Source: an uncultured Actinomyces sp. (GTDB lineage: Bacteria > Actinomycetota > Actinomycetes > Actinomycetales > Actinomycetaceae). Taken from it: a stretch of 33,423 bases of DNA. Both the position numbers and the translations under genes were made by a program. Below are positions 8,174-15,639 of the stretch, piece by piece; positions within the stretch are counted from its first letter, which is position 1, and every line of letters begins with the position of its first letter. The notes below the pieces were generated by a model. The model was not told where the DNA came from. It worked only from the letters and a program-made list of their open reading frames with translations, and did no database searches. The stretch spans positions 1 to 33,423 of the forward strand of contig CALEXZ010000045.1 of assembly GCA_937926195.1 (NCBI GenBank), in the 5' to 3' direction.

Positions 8174-8479
8174 ATGACCACGCCCACCACTACCGCCCCC
8201 GCCGTGGACACCTCCACCCTCGACCCCGTCGACATCAGCGCCCTCACCCTCGGTGAACTCGCCTACTTCGAGCGCCGCTCGGGTATCTCCCTGGCCTCCT
8301 TCGGGGAGGACGGCACCCCCGTGGCCGGCCCCCTCATGGTCCTGGTGGGCATCGCCCTGTTCCGCACCGGCGCCTACCCCACGCCCGAGGCCGCCCAGAA
8401 GGCCGCCGAGGACGTGCCCATGAACGAGGCCGAGCGCCTCATCCTCATCAAGGACAAGGACACCGCCCAGGGGGAATGA
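8174..8479 (+). CDS. Tail assembly chaperone (G-like)
   Basis: Product of 101 residues with AAAGGA before the ATG. It is the gene immediately before the tape measure region apart from a short overlapping ORF, which is the hallmark of the lambda G/GT chaperone pair. Motifs include LTLGELAYFERRSGISL near residue 28 and a helical hydrophobic segment. It binds the tape measure protein and loads tail tube subunits. The 3' end contains GGGGGAA (8470-8476) just before the stop, allowing a -1 shift into the next ORF. Confidence 0.8.
   Translation: MTTPTTTAPAVDTSTLDPVDISALTLGELAYFERRSGISLASFGEDGTPVAGPLMVLVGIALFRTGAYPTPEAAQKAAEDVPMNEAERLILIKDKDTAQGE
8470..8476 (+). promoter_or_regulatory. Candidate -1 ribosomal frameshift site
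   Basis: GGGGGAA sits on codons GGG-GAA directly before the TGA stop of the G-like chaperone. A slip of -1 enters the frame of the downstream 8476-8640 ORF, the direction seen in siphovirus chaperones. The P-site tRNA re-pairs fully, but the A-site Glu tRNA would mispair on GGA, so the heptamer is imperfect. Confidence 0.4.
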
Positions 8480-8640
8480 GCGGGCGGCCGGACGACCCGT
8501 ACGCCGACGTGATCGCCGTCCTCGCCGTCGACGCCCACATCGCCCCCTGGGACGCCCGCAACCGCCTGACCATCGCCGACGCGCAGGCGATCCTCGACCT
8601 CCTCCAAGCCCGAGCCGACGCAGACCAGAAAGGCAGGTGA
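8476..8640 (+). CDS. Tail assembly chaperone second ORF (T-like, frameshift extension)
   Basis: A short ORF of 54 codons in the -1 frame relative to the G-like gene. It is expressed either by a -1 frameshift to make a GT-type fusion, or alone from the ATG overlapping the G stop (ATGA) with AGGGGGA as ribosome site. The sequence is helical and acidic, with PYADVIAVLAVDAHIAPWDA and DAQAILDLLQARAD. It ends three bases before the tape measure start. Position and frame match the conserved siphovirus arrangement. It could alternatively be expressed only as a free small protein. Confidence 0.7.
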   Translation: MSGRPDDPYADVIAVLAVDAHIAPWDARNRLTIADAQAILDLLQARADADQKGR

Positions 8641-8643
8641 GCC

Positions 8644-10998
8644 GTGGCCGGCCACGTCGTCAAGGTCTCAGTCGTCGCGGAGACCAAGCAGTTCTCCCGC
8701 GCCTTCAAGAACCTCGCCAACAACACCGGCCTGACCCGCCTGGCCGACGCGGGCCGCGCCGCCGTCGGCGTGCTCGCCCGCGTCGGCGCGGCCGGCGCCA
8801 TCGCCCTCGCAGGACTCGCCACCCGCGCCACCATGGCCGCCGCCGACCTGGAGCAGTCCACCGGCTCCATCCAGGCCGTCTTCAAGGACACCGCCAGCGT
8901 CATCCAGGACCTGGCCTCTACCGCCTCCACGTCAGTGGGCCTGACACGCAACGAGTACCAGGAGCTCGCTACCGTCCTGGGCTCGCAGCTCAAGAACGGC
9001 GGCACGGCCATGTCCGACCTCGCCGACCAGACCAGCAACCTCATCACCCTCGGAGCCGACCTGTCCTCCATGTTCGGAGGAACCACCGCCGAGGCCGTCG
9101 GCGCCCTGTCCAGCGCCCTCAAGGGCGAGCGCGACCCCATCGAGCGCTACGGCGTCACCCTCAAGCAGGCCATGATCGACGCCCGCGCCGCCGAGCTCGG
9201 CTTCGCCGACGTCTCCTCCGCGTCCGCCCAGCAGGCAGCCACGCTCTCGCTGATCATGGAGCAGACCGCCGACGCGCAGGGCAACTTCGCCCGCGAGGGC
9301 GACACCCTCTCCCACCAGATGCAGGTCCTCAAGGCCAACCTCGGCAACCTCGCCGCCGAGGCCGGCACCGTCCTGCTTCCCTACGTCACCCGCGTGGTGG
9401 CCTTCTTCAACTCACGGTTCACTCCCGCCGTCGACACCGTCAAGACGTTCGTCTCCGACCGCCTGCTACCCGCCCTGCGCTCCCTCGCCGCCGACCTGTC
9501 CGCCACCCTGGGCCCCCGACTCGACGCCCTCGCCACCATCTTCGAGACCGTCATCAAGCCCGCCCTGGCCTCCTTCGTGGAGTGGATCGGCACCAAGGCC
9601 CCGCCCGCCCTGGCCACCACCAAGCAGCTCATCGCCGACTACGGGCCCGCCCTGGCCGCCGCCGCCACCACCCTCTACGCCTTCTACGCCGGATGGAAGA
9701 CCTTCAACACGGTCAAGACCATCATCGCCTCCGTCAAGACCGCCATGGTCGCCCTCAACGCCACCATGGCCGCCAACCCCATCATCCTCATCGCCCTGGC
9801 CGTCGCCGCCCTCGTCGCCGGCTTCGTGCTCCTCTACCAGCACTGCGAGACCTTCCGCACCGCCGTCCAGACCGCCTGGCAGGCCATCCAGGACGCCGCC
9901 AGCGTCGTCGTCGACTGGTTCCAGACCAACGCCATGCCGGTGCTCAGCACCATATGGGACGGCGTCAAGGAAGGCGCCGCCGTCGTCAGCGACTGGTTCA
10001 CCAACACGTTCCTGCCCGCCCTACAGGGCGTGTGGACCAGCATCAGTGACTTCGCCACCACCGCCTGGACATACGTACAGGCCGCGTGGGACACCGTCGG
10101 CGCCCCCGTCGCCGACATCATCATCAGCATCTTCCAGGGCGTCGCCTCCCAGTGGTCGACCATCTGGGACGGCATCCAGACCGTCCTGTCCGGCGCCTGG
10201 GAGATCATCTCCACCATCATCACCACCGCCCTAGGCGTCATCCAGGGCATATTCACCGCCGCCACCGCGATCCTGCGCGGGGACTGGGCGGGCGCCTGGG
10301 AGGCCATCAAAGGCATCGCCTCCACCGTGTGGGAGGGCATCAAGGGCGTCGTCAACGGCGCACTGAGCGTCGTCCAGGGCGTCATCAGCGGCGCCCTGGG
10401 CGTGATCCGGGGCGCGTGGTCCGGCGCCTGGAACGGCATCAGCAGCCTGCTGTCCGGCGTCTGGAGCGGCATCAGCTCCGCCGTCTCCTCCGGTATCAGC
10501 AGCGTCGTCTCCACCGTCCGCACCCTGCCGTCCAAAGCACTGTCCGCCCTGTCCGGGATCGGCTCCACCCTCGTGTCCGCCGGCCGCAACCTCATCCAGG
10601 GCTTCATCAACGGCATCAAGAACATGATCGGCTCGGTCAGGGACACGCTCTCCTCCCTCACCTCCTCCCTGACGTCCTGGAAGGGCCCCGAGTCCCTCGA
10701 CAAGGTCCTGCTGACCCCCTCCGGCCGGTGGATCATCGAGGGCCTCATCCGAGGCCTGGAGTCCCGCTACAGCGCGGTGCGCGCCTCGCTGCGCGGCCTG
10801 ACCGGAGACATCGCAGCCACCGACATGCCCTCCCTGCGCGTGCCCACGCCCGGCGCCCACACCACCGGCCCCGGCACCAGCCAGCCGGCGGTCACCATCA
10901 TCGTCCAGGCACTGACCCCCTCACCCGAGATCGGCCGCCAGGTCGAGACCGCCCTGAACCAGTGGTGGACCCTCAACGGACGGAGGGCCATCGCATGA
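8644..10998 (+). CDS. Tail tape measure protein
   Basis: Product of 784 residues; GTG start at 8644. It sets tail length and later forms part of the DNA channel. The N-terminal part has the conserved tape measure region with FGGTTAEAVGALSSALKGE near residue 140 and DPIERYGVTLKQA. A hydrophobic helical stretch near residues 330-400 contains NPIILIALAVAALVAGFVLL. The last third is made of Trp-containing repeats (WSGAWNGISSLLSGVWSGI) and glycine-rich helices. No peptidase domain is visible. Length predicts a tail of about 110-120 nm using the usual 1.5 angstrom per residue. Confidence 0.95.
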   Translation: MAGHVVKVSVVAETKQFSRAFKNLANNTGLTRLADAGRAAVGVLARVGAAGAIALAGLATRATMAAADLEQSTGSIQAVFKDTASVIQDLASTASTSVGLTRNEYQELATVLGSQLKNGGTAMSDLADQTSNLITLGADLSSMFGGTTAEAVGALSSALKGERDPIERYGVTLKQAMIDARAAELGFADVSSASAQQAATLSLIMEQTADAQGNFAREGDTLSHQMQVLKANLGNLAAEAGTVLLPYVTRVVAFFNSRFTPAVDTVKTFVSDRLLPALRSLAADLSATLGPRLDALATIFETVIKPALASFVEWIGTKAPPALATTKQLIADYGPALAAAATTLYAFYAGWKTFNTVKTIIASVKTAMVALNATMAANPIILIALAVAALVAGFVLLYQHCETFRTAVQTAWQAIQDAASVVVDWFQTNAMPVLSTIWDGVKEGAAVVSDWFTNTFLPALQGVWTSISDFATTAWTYVQAAWDTVGAPVADIIISIFQGVASQWSTIWDGIQTVLSGAWEIISTIITTALGVIQGIFTAATAILRGDWAGAWEAIKGIASTVWEGIKGVVNGALSVVQGVISGALGVIRGAWSGAWNGISSLLSGVWSGISSAVSSGISSVVSTVRTLPSKALSALSGIGSTLVSAGRNLIQGFINGIKNMIGSVRDTLSSLTSSLTSWKGPESLDKVLLTPSGRWIIEGLIRGLESRYSAVRASLRGLTGDIAATDMPSLRVPTPGAHTTGPGTSQPAVTIIVQALTPSPEIGRQVETALNQWWTLNGRRAIA

Positions 10999-12632
10999 AA
11001 TCCCTGGCCAGCCCCACCGGAACCACCATCCACCGCTCGACCCCCACCGAGTGGGCCGGCGCCAGCACCGTCAGCCCCGCCGGCACCATGACCGCCACCG
11101 GCCCGGCCTCCCTGAACTGGAGCCCCCCGCCCCTGCGCCCCGGCCGCCCCCACGCCCTCACCGTCCAGGTCTGGGCCACCCCCTGGACCCCGACCGACAC
11201 CACCACCACCGTCGTCATCCAGGGCCACACCACCCGCGTCAAGGCACGCACCTGGACCACCATCACCCGCCAGATCGACACCACCCGGCCCGTGACCGTG
11301 ACCCTGGCCGCCACCAGCACCGCCTCCGCCACCGTCACCGTCACCACACCCGACACCCTGCCCGAGCGCCCCACACCCGCTGACGTGCTCGCCGTCGACG
11401 CCTGGCTGCCGATCCCCACCACCGCCCTGCGCTGGGACATCGGCCGGTGGGAGCGCGCCGCCTGGCAGACCACCCGGCCCGTGCCCGGCACCCTCGTGTG
11501 GGACGTCGGCGCCTGGGACGCCACCCGGTGGGAGGACCAGGACCTGATCGAGACCTGGACCCCGATCCTGGGGCCCGGCACCCGCCTGACCGTCTCACGC
11601 GGCCCCAACGCCACCGGCCCCGTCCTGACCGCCCAGGCCGGCACCCTCGTCCTACACGCCACCGACGACCTCAACCCCCGTGCCCTGGGCATGCACTGGG
11701 GAACGCCCCTGCGCGTCTACCACTGGCCCACCGCCACCCTCATCTGGAGCGGGTGGGTCACCGACCTGGCCACCACCCCCACCAAACGCGGACGCGGCAC
11801 CACCACTATCACCGGCGCCGACACCGTCGCCCGGCTCGTGGCCACCACCCGCTACGGCGCCCGCCCCGACTCCGGCCGCACCGAGACCTGGCGCCAGCGC
11901 GCCGCCCGCCTGTGGCTCAGCGCCCCCACCGACCTGCCCGGCCTCGACGTCATCACCACCTCCGACGCCCCCGTGTGCCCCACCGTGTGGGAGACCTCTC
12001 TGGCCGCGCACCTCGACGCCCTGGCCGCGACCACCGCCGGCGCCTGGACCGTCACCCGCAGCGGGCGCGTCCAGCTGCACGCCACCCTGCCCACCACCCC
12101 ACCCGACCTGACCCTGACCGACACCCACGACACCACCGGCCCCGGCACCATCATCGCCTACACCGCCGGCCCCTCGACCTGGAGCGCCAGCAACGTGCTC
12201 GCCGCCATCGAGGCCACCACCCACGACGCCGCCCCCGACCAGGAAGGCCAGTGGCGCGCCGCCGACCGCACCGCCACCGTCACCGAGCCCACCACCACAG
12301 TCTCATGGGGCGGCACTACCGCCCGCGTCGACGTCCTGACCCCCTCCGAGGGCACCGCCCTCGAAGACGCGGCCCGCCGGCTCCTGCGCCGAGCCCCGAC
12401 CGCACCCCTGCTCGAGACCGCCCAGTGGTGGCCCGCCCACGACCGCCACCACGCCCCCGGCCCCGCGATGGCCCACGCCGCAGCCCTGGACCCCCTCACA
12501 CCCGTCACCGCCATCGCCCGAGGCGAGCACCAGACCTCCCTGACCGCCCGCATCACCCACGACATCACCCCCACCACCTGGCGCACCACCACCACCCTGA
12601 CCACCCGCACCGACCCCGAGGAGACCCCGTGA
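10995..12632 (+). CDS. Minor tail protein / tail hub (Tal-like)
   Basis: Product of 545 residues with ATG overlapping the tape measure stop (ATGA). The N-terminal 130 residues are Thr-rich beta strands like a carbohydrate-binding or Dit-like module. The middle has LRWDIGRWERAAWQ followed by a similar segment VWDVGAWDATRWEDQD, two related Trp motifs. The C-terminal part is like baseplate hub proteins, including an OB-like stretch LRVYHWPTATLIWSGWV and a final strand AITHDITPTTW-type end. It probably forms the tail tip that contacts the host surface. Which of the Dit and Tal roles it fills cannot be separated by eye; it may cover both. Confidence 0.72.
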   Translation: MKSLASPTGTTIHRSTPTEWAGASTVSPAGTMTATGPASLNWSPPPLRPGRPHALTVQVWATPWTPTDTTTTVVIQGHTTRVKARTWTTITRQIDTTRPVTVTLAATSTASATVTVTTPDTLPERPTPADVLAVDAWLPIPTTALRWDIGRWERAAWQTTRPVPGTLVWDVGAWDATRWEDQDLIETWTPILGPGTRLTVSRGPNATGPVLTAQAGTLVLHATDDLNPRALGMHWGTPLRVYHWPTATLIWSGWVTDLATTPTKRGRGTTTITGADTVARLVATTRYGARPDSGRTETWRQRAARLWLSAPTDLPGLDVITTSDAPVCPTVWETSLAAHLDALAATTAGAWTVTRSGRVQLHATLPTTPPDLTLTDTHDTTGPGTIIAYTAGPSTWSASNVLAAIEATTHDAAPDQEGQWRAADRTATVTEPTTTVSWGGTTARVDVLTPSEGTALEDAARRLLRRAPTAPLLETAQWWPAHDRHHAPGPAMAHAAALDPLTPVTAIARGEHQTSLTARITHDITPTTWRTTTTLTTRTDPEETP

Positions 12633-13060
12633 AGACGTTCATCGCAGGCGAGATCGCCAGCGCCGCCGACGTCAACGCCAACTTCAACGAGCTGGCCACC
12701 GCCATCAAGACCATCACCACCCCGACCACCGCCGTCCTCGCCGCCGAGGCCGGATGGGCCTTCGACACCTCCAGCGGCACGGTGATCACCGCCGGCGCCG
12801 TCCACACCATCCCCCTCACCATCAAGCGCACCGCCGGTGCCTTCACCACCCAGGTCGGCGGCACCTTCAACCTCGCGTCCGTGCCCGCCAACGTCCAGGT
12901 CCCCGACAAGGACTGGACCGTCGTCGGCTCCATCAGCTGCGACGGCTACCAGCACCCCCTCGTCTACCGCACCGCCACCCGCAGCATCCAGGTCGTGCCC
13001 ACAGCCGCCGCCTCATGGTCCGGCGCCTGGTGCTACGGCCTGGCCACCTGGATCGCCTAA
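12629..13060 (+). CDS. Short tail fibre / tail tip protein
   Basis: Product of 143 residues; GTG start overlaps the hub stop (GTGA). The N-terminus KTFIAGEIASAADVNANFNEL is the common opening of phage fibre proteins, an attachment helix, and is followed by a beta-rich domain ending in GAWCYGLATWIA. The size suits a trimeric tip or receptor-binding protein. Location after the hub and before the endolysin supports a host-contact role. The receptor is unknown. Confidence 0.7.
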   Translation: MKTFIAGEIASAADVNANFNELATAIKTITTPTTAVLAAEAGWAFDTSSGTVITAGAVHTIPLTIKRTAGAFTTQVGGTFNLASVPANVQVPDKDWTVVGSISCDGYQHPLVYRTATRSIQVVPTAAASWSGAWCYGLATWIA

Positions 13061-13084
13061 CCCACCACCGAAAGGAACACCGAC

Positions 13085-13933
13085 ATGGCACTCGCTAACG
13101 AGGCCGCATGGACGATGCGGCAGATCTGCGACTACGACGACATCGGCTACTCCCAGCCCGGACGCTGGGAGATCTACCCCGGCGGCACCACCGACTGCTC
13201 CGCCGCCTGCGCCAGCTCCTACAACTCCGCCGGCCTCGCCCCCGAGTTCCCCCGCGACACCTACACGGGCAACCTCCGCCCCTACTCGCAGGAGCGGGGC
13301 TTCGCAGTCCTGGACTACGCCGAGGTCGGCCCCTACCCCGACAACCTGGCCGTCGGCGACATGCTCCTGTCCGAGGCCGCCAGCGGCGGCACCGGGCACG
13401 TCGCCATGGTCACCGGACACAACGAGCTCAGCGAGGCGTGGATCAGCGAGACCGGCGACATCGACGGCGCCCCCGGAGACCAGACCGGAGGCGAGACCAG
13501 GACCGTGACCATGACCAGCCACCCCCTGACCCTGGCCGGCTCCTGGACCCACCTGCTGCGCCCGCCCGCCGGCGGCGACGACACCACCCCCACCCAGACC
13601 ACCCCAACCACCAACACCACTATCACCACTCAGGAGGACACCATGTACCTGATCCGCACCGTCGCCCCGTGGGGCGACTACGTGTACGCAACCATCTGCC
13701 TCGCCGGCATCGGCGGCGCCGACGCCAAGACCCAGGCGGAGGCCGACTACCTCTACCCCGTCATCGGGGTGCGCCCCGTCGGCTGGCAGACCTACGAGGA
13801 GCTCATCCGCCTCGCCTGGGTCGCCCACAAGCAGGCCCTGGCCTCCATCGGCCAGGCCATGGGCGAGTCCATCGACGACGCCGTGCGCCGCGTCGTCGAG
13901 GCCACCCGCCCCGCCGGGGAGGTGACGGCCTGA
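13085..13933 (+). CDS. Endolysin, Cys/His peptidoglycan hydrolase with C-terminal wall-binding domain
   Basis: Product of 282 residues that cuts the host wall at the end of infection. Residues 1-160 form a papain-like Cys/His hydrolase of the bacteriophage amidase/CHAP type: Cys38 in TTDCSAAC and His105 in GTGHVAMV are the likely catalytic pair. A Thr/Pro/Asp linker spans about 163-186. Residues 187-282 form a separate C-terminal domain starting MYLIRTVAPWGDYVYA, rich in aromatics, probably wall-binding. An internal start for that domain is listed separately. The upstream ribosome site is AAAGGA. Whether it acts as amidase or endopeptidase is not decided. Confidence 0.87.
   Translation: MALANEAAWTMRQICDYDDIGYSQPGRWEIYPGGTTDCSAACASSYNSAGLAPEFPRDTYTGNLRPYSQERGFAVLDYAEVGPYPDNLAVGDMLLSEAASGGTGHVAMVTGHNELSEAWISETGDIDGAPGDQTGGETRTVTMTSHPLTLAGSWTHLLRPPAGGDDTTPTQTTPTTNTTITTQEDTMYLIRTVAPWGDYVYATICLAGIGGADAKTQAEADYLYPVIGVRPVGWQTYEELIRLAWVAHKQALASIGQAMGESIDDAVRRVVEATRPAGEVTA
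13632..13645 (+). promoter_or_regulatory. Strong internal ribosome site and ATG inside the endolysin gene
   Basis: AGGAGG at 13632-13637 stands 5 nt before an in-frame ATG at 13643. This is a stronger match to the anti-Shine-Dalgarno than the AAAGGA at the main start. It would give a 96-residue product that is exactly the C-terminal domain. Confidence 0.65.
13643..13933 (+). CDS. Alternative product: free endolysin wall-binding subunit
   Basis: In-frame initiation at ATG 13643 would yield 96 residues equal to the endolysin C-terminal domain. The start coincides with the end of the Thr/Pro linker, so the product is a clean domain. Several Gram-positive phage endolysins make such short binding subunits from internal starts and assemble them with the full-length enzyme. 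Here this is inferred from the ribosome site and domain boundary alone. Confidence 0.5.
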   Translation: MYLIRTVAPWGDYVYATICLAGIGGADAKTQAEADYLYPVIGVRPVGWQTYEELIRLAWVAHKQALASIGQAMGESIDDAVRRVVEATRPAGEVTA

Positions 13934-14208
13934 TGACCGCCACCGCTACCGCCCTCGCCACGGCTCCTGCCGTGCTCGCGCTCGTCCAGCTCGCGAAGGA
14001 CACCGGCCTGCCCACCCGCCTGGCCGCACCGCTCGCCGTCGTGCTGGGCGTCCTGCTCTCCGTCGCCGACCACACCCTGGCCGGCACCGGCCTCTACAAC
14101 GCCGCCTCCAGCGGCCTCATCCTCGGACTCGCGGCCGCCGGCCTCTACGACGCCGCCCGACTCGCAGCACCCAAGCCGACGACGACGCCGGGGCTCACCA
14201 CCCCGTGA
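13933..14208 (+). CDS. Holin, two transmembrane segments
   Basis: Product of 91 residues; ATG overlaps the endolysin stop (TGATG). It has two hydrophobic segments, around residues 10-25 with the strand LAAPLAVVLGVLLSV at 30-45, and SSGLILGLAAAGLYDAA at 58-75, and a polar Pro/Thr C-terminus. Size and position directly after the endolysin fit a holin that permeabilises the membrane to release or activate the endolysin. No sequence family is certain. Confidence 0.78.
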   Translation: MTATATALATAPAVLALVQLAKDTGLPTRLAAPLAVVLGVLLSVADHTLAGTGLYNAASSGLILGLAAAGLYDAARLAAPKPTTTPGLTTP

Positions 14209-14537
14209 GCCCGCACGCCATCGCGGACGCGATCGCCGCCCTCGCCGCCATCGGCGGCCTGGGCGGCATCGCCTCCGTCCTCACCTCCCTCACCGCTCTA
14301 CGCCGCCACCGCGACACCGCCACCGACATCGAGGCACAGATGCGCCCCAACCACGGCACATCCATGCGCGATGCCATCGACCGGATCGAGCACGGCCTAG
14401 ACGACCTACGAGACTCCCACCAGGACCTCTCACGACGCCTCGGAGCAGAGCTCGGAGCCCTCCGACGCCAGTCAGACCGCGAGCACGCCGACTACGACGC
14501 CCGCCTACGCCACCTCGAGCACCACCACGCCGACTAA
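14205..14537 (+). CDS. Membrane-anchored coiled-coil lysis-cassette protein (DUF2746-like)
   Basis: Product of 110 residues; GTG start overlaps the holin stop (GTGA). Residues 5-30 are one hydrophobic segment (AIAALAAIGGLGGIASVL). The rest is a charged coiled coil with RPNHGTSMRDAIDRIEHGL, a signature resembling DUF2746 proteins found next to holins in mycobacteriophages, and heptads continuing to the end (LRDSHQDLSRRL). It may be a second holin or a lysis regulator. Its stop overlaps the convergent integrase stop by 4 nt. Confidence 0.68.
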   Translation: MSPHAIADAIAALAAIGGLGGIASVLTSLTALRRHRDTATDIEAQMRPNHGTSMRDAIDRIEHGLDDLRDSHQDLSRRLGAELGALRRQSDREHADYDARLRHLEHHHAD

Positions 14538-15391
14538 GCCGCCGGCGCCCACGCCCCGCCCGCCGCACGCCTCACCGCGTCGGCGGGCGGACGCACATAC
14601 CGCTGCGTCGTGGCCACGCTCGCGTGCCCGAGCAGCGTGCTCACCGCCAGAAGATCGCGGTCCACCGCGTAGGAGAGCGTCGCGAACCGATGCCGCAACG
14701 GGTGCAAGGTCCAGCCGTCCGGCAGCGCCCGGGTCCCGATCTTGCCGACGTAGCGCGGCGTGAGATGACCGGTAGCGGTCCGGTCCGACGGGAACGCCCA
14801 ACCGTCACCGCCCTCGCCGTCGAGCAGCAGCCTGAGCTCTCTGGCGAGAACAGGCGACAGCGGCACGATGCGCCGGCGGCCGCCCTTGCCGTGCACGAGC
14901 AGCGATGATCCGGCAAGGTCCTCGACGACATCACGGGCGTGGACCTGCGCTATCTCCGCTCGACGTAGACCCGCCTCAGCCGCGAGGCGCACGATGACCC
15001 GCCCCCGTAGGTCCGACACGGCCAGGGCCCGACGATACGCATCCTCCGGCGCCGGCCGAGGGCACGGCGGCGACGGCCTCACTGACGGCAGCGCAGTAGC
15101 AGGGGAGTGGTCCAGCCGACCCGACACCACCGCCCACCGGTAGAACGTCCGGCACGCCGCGTAGTTCGACCGACGGGTCTCCGCCGCCCAGTCAGCACCA
15201 CCGGCCCACGCCGTCAGATCATCCTCCGTGACCTCCCACGGGGACCCGCCCAGCGCCCGCGCCAGGCGCCGCAACTGATCGGTGCGTGTCTCTATCGTCT
15301 GAGCCGACCGTCCAGCCGCCCGCAGGGCAAGAGTCCAGTCATTGATCGGGCCAGCCCAGGCGTGGGGGACCGGCAGGGATTCGAGTGTCAT
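14534..15391 (-). CDS. int: Tyrosine integrase
   Basis: Product of 285 residues from ATG at 15391; a TTG 30 nt upstream would add 10 residues and is less likely. Residues 1-85 are a SAM-like core-binding domain. The catalytic domain has all expected residues: Arg in GLRRAEIAQV, Lys in HGKGGRRR, HPLRHRFAT with His and Arg, LGHAS with His, and Tyr in TTQRYVRP. It joins attP to a tRNA gene and, with an excision factor not in view, excises the prophage. It reads toward the late operon and starts about 50 nt from the attR tRNA fragment, as expected. Confidence 0.95.
   Translation of the reverse strand: MTLESLPVPHAWAGPINDWTLALRAAGRSAQTIETRTDQLRRLARALGGSPWEVTEDDLTAWAGGADWAAETRRSNYAACRTFYRWAVVSGRLDHSPATALPSVRPSPPCPRPAPEDAYRRALAVSDLRGRVIVRLAAEAGLRRAEIAQVHARDVVEDLAGSSLLVHGKGGRRRIVPLSPVLARELRLLLDGEGGDGWAFPSDRTATGHLTPRYVGKIGTRALPDGWTLHPLRHRFATLSYAVDRDLLAVSTLLGHASVATTQRYVRPPADAVRRAAGGAWAPAA
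14556..14590. terminator. 10-bp hairpin between converging late operon and integrase
   Basis: A perfect 10-bp inverted repeat (14556-14565 with 14581-14590, 15-nt loop) starts 18 nt after the last late gene stop and lies within the last codons of int. It could stop late transcription. It lacks a T run, so a bidirectional or rho-assisted role is possible. Confidence 0.35.
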
Positions 15392-15414
15392 GCGCAGCGA
15401 GATACCCGAGAAGC

Positions 15415-15430
15415 CCGCCAATCCGCCAAT
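15415..15430 (+). repeat. Tandem 8-bp repeat beside attR
   Basis: CCGCCAAT occurs twice in direct tandem (15415-15422, 15423-15430), starting 24 nt before the int start on the opposite strand and ending about 20 nt before the tRNA-derived sequence. Short direct repeats beside the core are typical arm-type integrase sites, which is the inferred role. Confidence 0.4.
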
Positions 15431-15438
15431 CTGACAAC

Positions 15439-15486
15439 ATTGGCTCCCAACCAGAAGGTTGGGGGTTCGAATCCCTTCGGGCGCAC
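15439..15486 (+). other. attR: 3' part of a tRNA gene (right prophage end)
   Basis: The sequence holds a complete T arm (15461-15477 with TTCGAAT loop), a 5-nt variable loop, the 3' acceptor strand CGGGCGC and discriminator A85, but no matching 5' acceptor strand (GCGCCCG) or D arm upstream. The 3' side of the anticodon stem (CCAGA) is present; the 5' side is only partly complementary, so the phage sequence probably begins in or just before the anticodon loop. The CCA is not encoded. The apparent loop reads anticodon CCC, but because this part may be phage-derived the isotype is uncertain; the 3' half resembles actinobacterial tRNA-Arg from memory. Confidence 0.85.
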
Positions 15487-15488
15487 TG

Positions 15489-15530
15489 ACGCCCCGTCAT
15501 CGGCTACACCAGCCGGTAGCGGGGCGTTTT
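15489..15530 (+). terminator. Rho-independent terminator after the tRNA site
   Basis: ACGCCCCG (15489-15496) pairs with CGGGGCGT (15520-15527), with an inner CGGCT/AGCCG stem, and ends in four T residues. It would end transcription of the tRNA, intact in the absence of the prophage. Confidence 0.85.
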
Positions 15531-15639
15531 CCATGCCCGGCACCTGGCGGACGGGCCCCGAGCCCACGGCCTCGCGCTGGGGTGCTGCGCGGGTGGTGGG
15601 CCCGGGACCGTGGTGTGAACGGCTGTCAGCCCGTGGTGG

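Larger units (their letters stand above)
1..15486. mobile_element. Siphovirus prophage, late gene half up to attR (left end outside window)
   Basis: The genes run in classic siphovirus order (HNH, terminase, portal, protease/capsid, connectors, tail tube, chaperones, tape measure, tail tip, endolysin, holin, integrase). Nearly all overlap or abut on the plus strand, and only the integrase is on the minus strand. The right boundary is a tRNA 3' half lacking its 5' half, the expected attR. Replication, repressor and excision genes are not in the window and should lie to the left with attL and the intact tRNA. All structural and lysis genes seen have full-length open frames, so this half looks functional. 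The left boundary is not visible. Confidence 0.93.

Noticed and set aside
15439..15486. Intact tRNA-Gly(CCC)
   Set aside because: No 5' acceptor strand or D arm exists upstream, and the discriminator base is A, so it is a fragment.
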